Part shown: piece by piece, positions 33,601 to 41,472 of the stretch | How the letters are laid out: each line of letters starts with the position of its first letter | Position numbering within the stretch: the first letter of the stretch is position 1 | Assembly: GCA_934393265.1 (NCBI GenBank) | Contig: CAKRQL010000024.1 | Location: 62,001-126,000, forward strand | Direction of reading: 5' to 3' | Length of the DNA: 64,000 bases | Origin: an uncultured Eubacteriales bacterium | Lineage (GTDB): Bacteria; Bacillota; Clostridia; Oscillospirales; CAG-272 | Notes under the pieces: model-generated | Told to the model about the DNA's origin: nothing | The model's input: the letters and a program-made list of their open reading frames with translations, nothing else | The model's database searches: none | Translations under genes and position numbers: made by a program

Positions 33601-34036
33601 TTCTCGCCGTGCTCATCGTCATGTATCCGTCTGCCGTCGTGGGTATTGTGCGATGCGTCTTTGCGTAGAGGTCTATGGCGGCATACGCCTCCGCCTTATC
33701 CTCGTCGCTCTTCGCTATGCTGTAAGCGTGGAAAGCCGAGAACATTCCCTCTACCGTGCCGTTAAGGGCATTCGAGCGTGAAAGATAGCTCTGGTAGAGC
33801 CCGTAATTCTCGTCTCCCTCCGCTGCCTCGGGCACCTTATCATGCGTTGACTCGTATTCCGAGATTCTTTTGAAGGCTTCAATCTTCGCGTCTCCCTCTG
33901 CGGCGTCATATGCGTCGTAGAGAGCGGAGAGCTCGCCGAGGTCCGCCGGCTCAAGCGCGGTTGCCCAGACGGCGAAAACCGCCGCGACTATCGCAACGCA
34001 CAGGATGAGCACGGGAATTGCAAGTCTTTTTTTCAT
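30644..34036 (-). CDS. Secreted helical-repeat/LamG-like protein, copy 1 (1130 aa)
   Basis: An exported or membrane-tethered protein: MKKRLAIPVLILCVAIVAAV is a signal sequence or anchor. The N-terminal 380 residues are helical repeats. Units such as LSALYDAYDAAEGDAKIEAF...YQSYLSRSNAL and IIALYDAYDAAENKTTAF...YQSYLTRSAALD recur. A LamG/concanavalin-like beta domain follows at about 385-585 (LVYNFEGGMPSSGG, GIVIDLDVTSF, IAFDNMSFYNGT), and the remaining 540 residues are again helical. I do not recognise a catalytic site. It is the first gene of a two-gene unit with the heparinase-like gene; a substrate-binding or surface-scaffold role for the lyase is an inference. Promoter at 34141-34169. Confidence 0.75.
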   Translation of the reverse strand: MKKRLAIPVLILCVAIVAAVFAVWATALEPADLGELSALYDAYDAAEGDAKIEAFKRISEYESTHDKVPEAAEGDENYGLYQSYLSRSNALNGTVEGMFSAFHAYSIAKSDEDKAEAYAAIDLYAKTHRTIPTTADGYMTMSTARRSLDANKKSYDKRTAASLADIIALYDAYDAAENKTTAFTAIMEYEAAHKLPARVSEGAADYAGYQSYLTRSAALDVSVSEINELIKTYRNAMSFVQLTEAHTALNGYVGLHRTLNAWDDVNASEVTANVTGVNTDYTNQLSLPEAVLAEADALLDDYGAAKTAHSKKYALNLYYNYFKTHRLVDKTTEAYKTLFAREETILAAHNALIAELLERDRLALAAKTPISEYGDTYPRLVYNFEGGMPSSGGSLYLHNFGGNVNKTVVKTDPTNPDNKYLSWEYTSDSGNQVHSYFQPTVKGPTGIVIDLDVTSFTYFPLVFSIYGAQNPRFPSFVKICGNTLKILDRGCVDPAYQPNVAADEGDGQFYRVIPAAFREGEWTHLTVCYYQNGSDDILNVYLDYELVSSMKFRYNSTHKFPDTSSIPVRMGDRPNDGSSIAFDNMSFYNGTSYRDPDFLTKEFDDGQKLFNFYFSWIENEDAAMGDRLLAYDYVTSNLDSFYEKDEAGNILTDDDGNKIFMEGTESVQDNIRYFENDFDSNAFMQKAYTYYTGILGERVKEIEALSAGTARTIDNATTRQDLVSACRGFVNSGKFDVMNSTYIDLIDRLNAEDNKAQNDMNVMTFVSKVNKIKSAFTLAMKKTLYVSAKEVYSAVDLTPLMHIKAVADAVDFYDNFDSYSQAVEREENSDNFVYYMQKISIYKTEEEWAENYDFMSRFINLARRIVTSGNYDAQYAGLADAMVIYNRMNPYFWERIQQDHRAWLADIYDKINNSTEYIEKLGYLTSFDFYLSDNAASIEKNDDTIKTYIRFIEDCRKDLDIQREDYKKVLDQNTTLFKNYVSQMIAAPDYTALKIAYDNARACYYAMNADGDGVAEAIAAFENYRDYVDKAELAITMLPGIVNELRAAASGTLGEYFALLAEGYRYYIYLDTSITAIADSVSDYAAALTAYAGMVGIANSEMNNAQSAVSSVEGVGAPANIAAALGKLFN

Positions 34037-34140
34037 ACAAACTCCTCACTTCCGATATAATTCAGGGATGGTTCGCCGCCGGGCAAAAGCCCGTCTGCGG
34101 CACGGAAAAATCCTCATTCTTCCGATATTTTACCGAGATA

Positions 34141-34169
34141 ATTATATTATTAATTTTACAAAAAATCAA
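34141..34169 (-). promoter_or_regulatory. Promoter of heparinase pair 1
   Basis: Minus strand TTGATT (34169-34164), 17 bases, TATAAT (34146-34141), about 105 bases before the ATG. Confidence 0.8.
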
Positions 34170-34299
34170 GGTGGATATTTCAATTTTGGCGTACTGCACA
34201 AGACTTTTCGTCAACTTATACAAGTCCCGCCGTCCGCCCCGGCGACAGTGCCGCCGTGCGCCGTAAAATCGTCTCCGGAGGCAGGAGAAAGAGAGAAAG

Positions 34300-34334
34300 A
34301 AAAGAGGGGGTCTGCCGAAATTCGGCAGACCCCC
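34300..34334 (-). terminator. Terminator after heparinase pair 2
   Basis: Perfect 14-base-pair palindrome at 34306-34334 with a one-base centre (gggggtctgccgaa/ttcggcagaccccc), followed on the minus strand by TCTTTTCTTTC. It separates the two pairs into two transcription units. Confidence 0.85.
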
Positions 34335-34362
34335 GGATTTTATCGCCAAAATGTGTCTTTAC

Positions 34363-37300
34363 TTATATGCCCATCATCCGCTTTGCAACGTCTCCGATAT
34401 TGCCGTTCACTTCGGATACGCTCTCGCGGTAGGCGTTATAGGCGTCGAGCGCCGAGAAGAACTTCGCCATTGCAGCCCTCTCGGTTGTGTTCAGGTCCTC
34501 TCTGTAATATATGTATATCTTCATTTCATCAGAGAGGAGTTTATAAAGGTCATGCAGTCTCTTTGTAAAGACCGCGGGATCCCTCATATAGCTCTCTATT
34601 CTGTTTGCGATACCGGTAAGCTCGCCGCGGCGGACGGTGTTATCCGCGACCTCGGAGGGCTTGAACTCTTTAACGGGCTCCCACTCTCTCATCTGGACTA
34701 TCTCATATCCGACGTCCTTTGTTTTGTCTGCTGTGAGAGTGCCGTCTGCGGCTGCTTCGGTTATATCCTCGATGACGACCGCCATATTGACGCTTATGAC
34801 GTTTTCGAGCTTTATGTAAAGCTTGGTATACCCGTTGCGGTCATACTCGGTCTCCGCGCCGCCCATCGTCGTCCTGTCGGTTTTGTAGGTGCCGTCAAGG
34901 AAGGTCGTATAGGCGTCGGTCTTTTCAAAGCGGAGCTTCTGATTCGCCGTCAGGAGCGTCAGGCGGATTGTGAACGTATCGGTGCGCACCGCGGCACCGT
35001 TTTCGTCATATACCACCTTATCCGAGGAAAGGTAGACGACCTTTGAATCGTTCGGGTCTATCTCGACTCGCACGCCGCGGTTTATGTGCGCTATCCAGTA
35101 GAGGTTGCCGAATGCCCGGAGCTGCATCTCATCCTGAAGGACGACCGTCGTTCTGTCGTTTGTGAAGAGCATTCCGCGCTTCGCGTCATTTACGAGCTCC
35201 GCGCCGTAGGCACTCAGCATATCGAGCACCGCATAAGAGCCGAAGTCGTTCGTCCTGTAATCGGTGATGTCGCTCCGCCCCTTCATTACCTGACCGTAAG
35301 GCAGGAGGGCGTCATTCTTGAATATGAGGGTGTTCTGCCCCTCCGCGCTCATGCGGTAGTACTTGTATCTCGTCGCCTCCGGCCAGTAGCCCGGGGCGTT
35401 GTAGTTATCCGCGCCGAGGTCGACTATCCACTCAACCCCGCGGTTATTGTAGATGAAGTTGCCCGAATCTATATTTCCGTGGTCGTAGAAGTTCGGACCT
35501 CCGTGCAGACCGGTGTAAAGCGCGCCGCGCTCCCACGAGTTTCTCGCAAGGTAGGTATCAATGCCCTCTGCAAGATAATCGAGGCTCTCCGGCATGCTGT
35601 CACCGGAAATGTCCTGCGGATAGTAGAAGAACAGATCCTCATACTGACAGGAGCTCTCACCGCCGACAACCCTGTTATAGCGTACCTTTACTATGTCGGA
35701 TGAGCCGTACCAGTGCCCGGCAAAGGAGTACATGTGCGTCTCCATTGACGACTGGTTTGCGTCGTGGTAGGGCCAGATCGACAGGTCTGAGGACTCTATA
35801 TGAAGCGCATAGTAGCAGGTCTTATCCATGCCGTAGGAGTCCATGTAGCCGTAGTCCCTGCCCGTCGATGAGACAAGACCCTCAACCATTAAGAAGAAAG
35901 CGTTCGTTCCGTATGCCCAGTATGTCGACGACTCCATGAACGAGCCGTCCGGCGCGTAGGCGTGGAGCGAGTCTATGACGTCGACCATTATGTACTTTAT
36001 CGTCGCGGGGAGCACGGTCTCCGATTCGTACGTGACATTCTCAAACTTCGCGGTCATGCCGGTGAACTCGGCAATTCCGAGGCAGGTGAGGAGAACGCCG
36101 GAGGAGCAGACCTCAACCCAGTTGTCGTTCTTTGTCACCCATATATTACCGGCATAGCTTCCGACGCCGCTGACTCTTACGGACGGGTTCGGGTACTTGC
36201 CTATGAACTGTGCATAAGCCGGGAACACGGTCTTTTCATAGAATATCTGCGCTATCTCGGCACGGCGGGCGTCTCCGCCGTCGTCGTCCGAGCCAAAGCC
36301 GTTGTATATCCAGTCAAAGCCGAGGATAGCATACTTTGCGCCGTCGGCGTTGTTTAAGAAGTGTCCCTCTCCCCAGTGCACCCATTCGCCGAGAGCCTTC
36401 ATGTAGAGGTAGAAGCACTCGACTATCATCTTCGCCGACTCCGGGTCGCTGTCGCGCAGCATCTGATATGCAAATCCGTAATCGCGCAGCTCTTTCGTGA
36501 CCTTCTGGAGCTGTGAGCGCCCGCCGAGGTCATATCCGTCGCCGTATGCGGTCCCGCCGTACATGTCCGTTCCGGCCTTTCCGGGCTTCACGACGTACTT
36601 TCCGCTCGCGTCCTGCTCGTAGACGTAGTAGTGCTGATACGGGTAGCAGGGTGTCATTGTTCCGTAGTAATCGAATTTCCCGGGCCTGAACTCATAATTC
36701 CCGTCCGCGTTCTTTCTGAAGCGCAGGCTCACCATCATGAGCGCGTAATCGACCTGCTGCTTCATATAGGCTCTGTAAGCCTCGGGGTAAGCCGTGCTTT
36801 CGGGATTATTATAGAACTCGCGGAGGCTGTCGAAGGTCTCCGGCGTCGCCTGGAGCCTCGGGTGGGTTTTTATGCCCTCCTTATCCGCGAAGTGCTCCGC
36901 TATGTCGGCAATGACGCTCTCGCCGGTAAATGTGCTTTTGTCATCGTTTATGCTATCAAAAATGAAGCGGTTCATGGTATTTACCATTGCGGTAAGACCG
37001 TTTTCGCGGTTCACGACGTCGTCCTGCTTTGCTATTATGATAAGTCCCATGTCGTCGTATGTCAGATAGTACCCCGGGAAGAGCGTCTCGATGTCGTCTA
37101 TACCGATGCCGAAGAACTCCGTCCCTCCGTCAAGCGAATAGTACCCCGGCGTGACATTCAGCGACACTCTCTTACTTCCTACCGTCGCCGTGTCTCTGCC
37201 CGCGACGATATAGGTTGCGGACAGACCTGTGGATATATCGTAGGAGCGGTGGTCCGGGTGCTCATAGAACGGGTATCCGAAATAGTCGAGGAGAATTGAG

Positions 37301-38265
37301 AGAGGCACTATTACCTGCCCTTTCTCATTTCTCATCGGTGCGCCGTGCTTACCGTCGAGTATCGCTGTCTTTTTGCCGCGGAGGAGCATATTGTTTACTC
37401 CGACCTTCATCACGAGTGCCTGTTCGATTGTGCTTGTGACGGCGTTCTCGTCCGATGCGTCCTTTACTATCTCTATCGTCTTTGCCGCATACGCATCGAC
37501 ATACATACCGTAGCCGAGAGAGGAGACGTCCGTGACCTTGTTCGTTCCGCCGTACGCCTTGAAGTTGTCAAGGCAGTAGCTCATTCCGATGGTGTCTGTG
37601 TCTCTTTTCCCGTCAAAGCAGACGCGGAAAATACCAAGACCCGAGGATAACTCCTTCGGCAGCTCGTAGGTATACGGCTCCGCGTCTCCGAAGGTGACAG
37701 TCACTGTCGGGAGCTTATCCTCCTCGCGCGGGGTGAAGTCAAATTCGTAGGAAACATGCGCCCACTCTCCGTCGCCTATGTCATAGGAGAGGAGATTTGA
37801 GGATCTATCCGGTGAAAATACTATCTTGTTATCCTTTATTGCGAGCGGGAAGATCCACTTTCCGCTTCGTGAACGGAGCTCGACTATGTTTCCGAGATTG
37901 CAATAGGAGTCGAGCTTTATATCGAACTCGATGACATATCCCTTATCCGGCAGGCTTTCGCCGAGCTTTATATCGAGGAAGCCGTCGTCGGTATTAAGAG
38001 CCTCAAGCCGGAGGAAGTAGTTGTAATAGCCGTCCTTATCCGCCTCGCGGGAAATCTCAAAGAGGTTACCCTTTGTCATTGCCGAGCCGCTCAATATACC
38101 GTTTGTATAATCCCAGCCCTCGTCGTATGTGCGGTTAATGTAAAGCTGTATATCGTCCGGTGTCGTGTCGCCTCCCTCTCCGTCGGCAAAGCTCAGAACG
38201 GCGAGCGCCGAGAGGAGCATCGAGAGAGCGAGAAAAAGGCTTATTATTTTGTTTATCTTTTTCAT
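34363..38265 (-). CDS. Secreted heparinase II/III-like protein, copy 2 (1300 aa)
   Basis: A paralogue of the 1282-residue protein with the same plan: signal peptide MKKINKIISLFLALSMLLSA, LamG-like domain, copper-amine-oxidase-N-like region (NNMLLRGKKTAILDGKHG, YYLTYDDMGLIIIAKQ), alpha/alpha toroid (GEGHFLNNADGAKY near residue 635, SSTYWAYGTNAFFL), and the lyase beta domain with HGNIDSGNFIYN near 928 and QNTLIFKNDALLPYGQ. The order and the matching key motifs show that the two arose by duplication, but they have diverged widely, so they may act on different polymers or linkages. It begins at ATG 38265 behind AGGAGG, 20 bases after its partner gene. Confidence 0.85.
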   Translation of the reverse strand: MKKINKIISLFLALSMLLSALAVLSFADGEGGDTTPDDIQLYINRTYDEGWDYTNGILSGSAMTKGNLFEISREADKDGYYNYFLRLEALNTDDGFLDIKLGESLPDKGYVIEFDIKLDSYCNLGNIVELRSRSGKWIFPLAIKDNKIVFSPDRSSNLLSYDIGDGEWAHVSYEFDFTPREEDKLPTVTVTFGDAEPYTYELPKELSSGLGIFRVCFDGKRDTDTIGMSYCLDNFKAYGGTNKVTDVSSLGYGMYVDAYAAKTIEIVKDASDENAVTSTIEQALVMKVGVNNMLLRGKKTAILDGKHGAPMRNEKGQVIVPLSILLDYFGYPFYEHPDHRSYDISTGLSATYIVAGRDTATVGSKRVSLNVTPGYYSLDGGTEFFGIGIDDIETLFPGYYLTYDDMGLIIIAKQDDVVNRENGLTAMVNTMNRFIFDSINDDKSTFTGESVIADIAEHFADKEGIKTHPRLQATPETFDSLREFYNNPESTAYPEAYRAYMKQQVDYALMMVSLRFRKNADGNYEFRPGKFDYYGTMTPCYPYQHYYVYEQDASGKYVVKPGKAGTDMYGGTAYGDGYDLGGRSQLQKVTKELRDYGFAYQMLRDSDPESAKMIVECFYLYMKALGEWVHWGEGHFLNNADGAKYAILGFDWIYNGFGSDDDGGDARRAEIAQIFYEKTVFPAYAQFIGKYPNPSVRVSGVGSYAGNIWVTKNDNWVEVCSSGVLLTCLGIAEFTGMTAKFENVTYESETVLPATIKYIMVDVIDSLHAYAPDGSFMESSTYWAYGTNAFFLMVEGLVSSTGRDYGYMDSYGMDKTCYYALHIESSDLSIWPYHDANQSSMETHMYSFAGHWYGSSDIVKVRYNRVVGGESSCQYEDLFFYYPQDISGDSMPESLDYLAEGIDTYLARNSWERGALYTGLHGGPNFYDHGNIDSGNFIYNNRGVEWIVDLGADNYNAPGYWPEATRYKYYRMSAEGQNTLIFKNDALLPYGQVMKGRSDITDYRTNDFGSYAVLDMLSAYGAELVNDAKRGMLFTNDRTTVVLQDEMQLRAFGNLYWIAHINRGVRVEIDPNDSKVVYLSSDKVVYDENGAAVRTDTFTIRLTLLTANQKLRFEKTDAYTTFLDGTYKTDRTTMGGAETEYDRNGYTKLYIKLENVISVNMAVVIEDITEAAADGTLTADKTKDVGYEIVQMREWEPVKEFKPSEVADNTVRRGELTGIANRIESYMRDPAVFTKRLHDLYKLLSDEMKIYIYYREDLNTTERAAMAKFFSALDAYNAYRESVSEVNGNIGDVAKRMMGI

Positions 38266-38285
38266 AATATCCCGTGTCCTCCTTA

Positions 38286-41063
38286 TCAGCGGTCAATGCC
38301 GTCTATTTTCGGCACGCATACAGCGCCGGCAACCGACTGTACCGCCGAAACCGCGCCGCACGCGGTGCCGTACTCGGCCCAGACCGTATCGAGCATTGAA
38401 AGATAGGCGTTATATACGCTCATAAATCCGGCGTAGACGTCCGCCATGCCGGCAGCCGTCGCGTCTATATATGCGGCACTGTCGCGGCATTCGCACATGA
38501 GTGCCCAGAACGCTTCGTGGTCGGTAAGGGACGTCGCCGTCAGCTTCTCATAGTTCATTCTGAGAAGCTCCGATTGATACACGCCCTCCTCGTACGCCGC
38601 ACGGTAGAGCTCAAACTCACGCGACATCAGTTCTGTCTCCTCGTCCTCGAGGTTCATAGCGTAATAGTAGACGTTTCCCTCGTTTACGAGCTTCGAAAGC
38701 TCCGCAAAGGTCGTCGCGGCACGGAGCTGCAGCACCGTGTTACGGAAGAGCGTCGTATTGCGCCCGAGCTCCGCGCGGTACTCCTCCTCGCTCGCGGCAA
38801 GCTCCCGGCGGAAGTTTTCTATAACCTCCGTAAGAGCCGTAATACGGCTGTCGGAGAGATTTACCGTCGAGGCGTTTTCTTCAATGTACTGCTTTGCATA
38901 AAGGCAGAGACCGTTTTTCTCAACGTAAGAGGTAGCCGCCATATACCTGTCGGCAATACTCCGCAGCATCACGATATGCTCCTCCTGCATAGCCGAGACG
39001 ACGTAGCTCTCTATCGGCTGATACCGTCTCCGCGCCGCCGTAAATCCGTCGACCGTCTCGTCGTAGCTTCCGGAAAGAATAATCCCCCTCGCCATGAGAA
39101 CGTATCTCTTCACCGTCTCATAGTTTTCCTCCCACGCCGCGGCGTCGGGATATTCGGAGAGCCTTTCCGTATAGTAGATGAAGAGCTCGGAATTATGTAC
39201 AGACAGCTCGCGGTTATAGATATCCGGGTAGCCGTCATAGTAGTCAAGTGCCTCGGCGAGCTCCGTGTCCCCCGTGAGTCCGTCCGGCGTAAACTGCGCG
39301 CGGAGTGCCGTAGCGGAATTATACTTTTCGGTCTTTCTCGCAAAGGTTATCGCGCCCTTGAGGGCTTTCACCGTGCGGAGAAAATCTCCGGCTGCCGTAT
39401 CGTTTTCGACGTAGGAAAGCTGGGTATTGTAGCGGGCGATAAGCTCAAGGTATCTCTGCATTGTCGTATCAAATTCGTTATCGCGGATAAAAAACGCGAA
39501 GCTGTCGAGCTTTGCGGCTCTTCCCGCGGCATTTGATGTGAGGCGCGCGGTATTCTCAACCGCCGTCACGTACTCCTCGAGCGTATCGAGATTGTACGTA
39601 TAGAGCGATTCCCGGAAGCTATCGGCGTCAAACTCCGAAAGGTACTTCTCTACCGTAACCTTTATTTCGTCGGTTGCGAGGTCGGTATATTCCCCGGTCC
39701 CGGCATTATAGTAGAGCGGAATATTTCCGTCGACAAATACCTTTGCCGCCTTTCTATCCCTCGGCAGCTGTTTTTCGTCGGTCAGGACGTCGACGTAAAA
39801 GGCGAGGCGACCCGCGTCGTCGAGGCTCTCAATGTAGCCGTCGTCCCTGTATGCGGTGCCGGCAAAGAATTTCCAGTTGTCTATTCCGTAATTTCTTCCG
39901 TCGCGGACGGCGTGATGAGCGCAGAAGCGTATACCGTCCGTGCCGACGAAATTCTTTCCGAAGTCAACCTCTCCGTTGTAGACCTCAACGTAGTCCACGT
40001 AGACCTTGAAGCTCTGATAGCGGTTTTCGCGGGATTTGCTCCATATAACCGTTATATGGTTCATCTCGCCCTCGGCAATCGGAATCCTTATATCCGCCGC
40101 TCCGCTCACCGCCGCGTTGCTCGGTCCGCCGCCTATCTTTATCCTGTCGGAATCTATCGAAATCACGTCAACCCAGATACGGTTGCCCTTGGGCTTGCCG
40201 TTGTCGTTAAGCTCGTCTGTCGCAACCTCGAGCAGAAGCCACGGGAACGTGCCGTATGTGGTCAGGTCAAAATCGAGCCCTATGCCGAGCCTGTAATCAT
40301 CGGGTATCGGCTGGAAGAAGAAGTCCGCCGACTCGCTGTCCGCGAAGTCAACCGAGAAAACGCCGTTGCCGTTATCGTCATGAATACCGTACTTCACACC
40401 GCGCTGATAGTTACTGATTTCGCCGAAAATCGATTTCATTTTATCAAAAGTAATTGAGCTCATAGAGAAATCGCTTGATTTTGCGAGGTGTGCGTATCCG
40501 TACTCCGATACCGGAGCCGCCGCCGCGAGGCGCAGACGGTTTTCCTCCATGACGACGCGCAGCTGCTGCTCATGGTCGGCTTTTACCGCCGCGAGCTTTT
40601 CATTGTAGGCGTTTATTCTCGTATCGTAGTCCGCCGCGTCCTCTATCGGGCGGTGAATTTCCGCATAGCGGAGAAATTCGTTATAGGCTATCTTCTTTGC
40701 AAGGTATTCAGCCGACGGGTCATAATTATCGAGGAGCGCCTCCGCCTCGTCAAAACTGAAAGCGACAGCCGCGTCATAAGCCCTTCGCTTTTCAAGGAAA
40801 GCCGCATACTTGTCGTAGCCCTCTCCGCCTTCCGGGACGGATGGCACGGGGGCGTGCGACGCTATGTATTTTTCAACGCTGCAAAAGGCAAGCTTTTTGT
40901 CCGCAAATGCCGCCGCAGCATTGTATTTGTCAATCAGCGCGCCGTAGTCGGCAATGCTTGCCGCCTCCCCCTCCGCAGACACGGCGAGCAGTGCGATGCT
41001 CGCGCAGATCATCACGAGCAGTGTGACAAGCAGGAGCGCCGGAAGCTTTTTGTGCTTTTTCAT
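38286..41063 (-). CDS. Secreted helical-repeat/LamG-like protein, copy 2 (925 aa)
   Basis: The start is ATG 41063 after GGAGGTAAAC (a longer frame to 41075 starts with TTG inside the ribosome site and is rejected). The signal peptide MKKHKKLPALLLVTLLVMIC leads to helical repeats (ADYGALIDKYNAAAAFADKKLAF, LLDNYDPSAEYLAKKIAYNEF) shorter than in copy 1. A LamG-like domain occupies about 210-408 (GIGLDFDLTTYGTFPWLLLEV, GIDNWKFFAGTAYRDDG), then helical C-terminal 500 residues. No catalytic motif is recognised. It is paired with the heparinase-like gene downstream in the same order as in the first pair. Confidence 0.75.
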   Translation of the reverse strand: MKKHKKLPALLLVTLLVMICASIALLAVSAEGEAASIADYGALIDKYNAAAAFADKKLAFCSVEKYIASHAPVPSVPEGGEGYDKYAAFLEKRRAYDAAVAFSFDEAEALLDNYDPSAEYLAKKIAYNEFLRYAEIHRPIEDAADYDTRINAYNEKLAAVKADHEQQLRVVMEENRLRLAAAAPVSEYGYAHLAKSSDFSMSSITFDKMKSIFGEISNYQRGVKYGIHDDNGNGVFSVDFADSESADFFFQPIPDDYRLGIGLDFDLTTYGTFPWLLLEVATDELNDNGKPKGNRIWVDVISIDSDRIKIGGGPSNAAVSGAADIRIPIAEGEMNHITVIWSKSRENRYQSFKVYVDYVEVYNGEVDFGKNFVGTDGIRFCAHHAVRDGRNYGIDNWKFFAGTAYRDDGYIESLDDAGRLAFYVDVLTDEKQLPRDRKAAKVFVDGNIPLYYNAGTGEYTDLATDEIKVTVEKYLSEFDADSFRESLYTYNLDTLEEYVTAVENTARLTSNAAGRAAKLDSFAFFIRDNEFDTTMQRYLELIARYNTQLSYVENDTAAGDFLRTVKALKGAITFARKTEKYNSATALRAQFTPDGLTGDTELAEALDYYDGYPDIYNRELSVHNSELFIYYTERLSEYPDAAAWEENYETVKRYVLMARGIILSGSYDETVDGFTAARRRYQPIESYVVSAMQEEHIVMLRSIADRYMAATSYVEKNGLCLYAKQYIEENASTVNLSDSRITALTEVIENFRRELAASEEEYRAELGRNTTLFRNTVLQLRAATTFAELSKLVNEGNVYYYAMNLEDEETELMSREFELYRAAYEEGVYQSELLRMNYEKLTATSLTDHEAFWALMCECRDSAAYIDATAAGMADVYAGFMSVYNAYLSMLDTVWAEYGTACGAVSAVQSVAGAVCVPKIDGIDR

Positions 41064-41158
41064 GTTTACCTCCAAAAAAAGAGTTTTCCGTGATACGGGT
41101 CATCGCCGCCCCTCCGTTCCGGCGGATGCGGCTGCCCGATGAGTTCTTTACGATTATA

Positions 41159-41194
41159 ATAATATACCCGCACTGACCGGAAATCAATGCGGGT
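41159..41194 (-). promoter_or_regulatory. Promoter of heparinase pair 2 with inverted repeat
   Basis: Minus strand TTGATT (41187-41182), 17 bases, TATTAT (41164-41159). A seven-base inverted repeat, acccgca (41166-41172) and tgcgggt (41188-41194), brackets the -35 box and spacer, a likely repressor or activator site. The other part of 41064-41472 shows only the comM terminator. Confidence 0.75.
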
Positions 41195-41368
41195 ACATAT
41201 CTATTGTTGTTTTGTGCAAAAAGAATAATTGATAGTCTAAATTCAGCGGTATTGTGTGCAAAAGTACGCACTACCACAGCTAACAACAGTTTAACATCCT
41301 GCGGAGGTAAAGTCAATGAGGATTTTCGTTTTTCGTGATATTTCACAATGAATTTCCGCATTTTTCAC

Positions 41369-41395
41369 AAAAAGCCCGGCGAGGGGCTCCGGGGC
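41369..41395 (-). terminator. Terminator of the comM gene
   Basis: Minus strand CCCGG-agcccctcg-CCGGG inside GC, followed by TTTTTGTG. The stem is short, so confidence is moderate. Confidence 0.5.
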
Positions 41396-41472
41396 AGAAA
41401 ATCCCGCCGGATTCCCCGTCCCGTGCCGGAAAAAGCCGAGAGATATACGCGCCGGGAGATGGTATCACAGGC

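Noticed and set aside
38286..41075. Upstream TTG start of the 925-residue protein
   Set aside because: The TTG lies within the ribosome binding site; the ATG at 41063 follows GGAGG at the right distance and starts a signal peptide.
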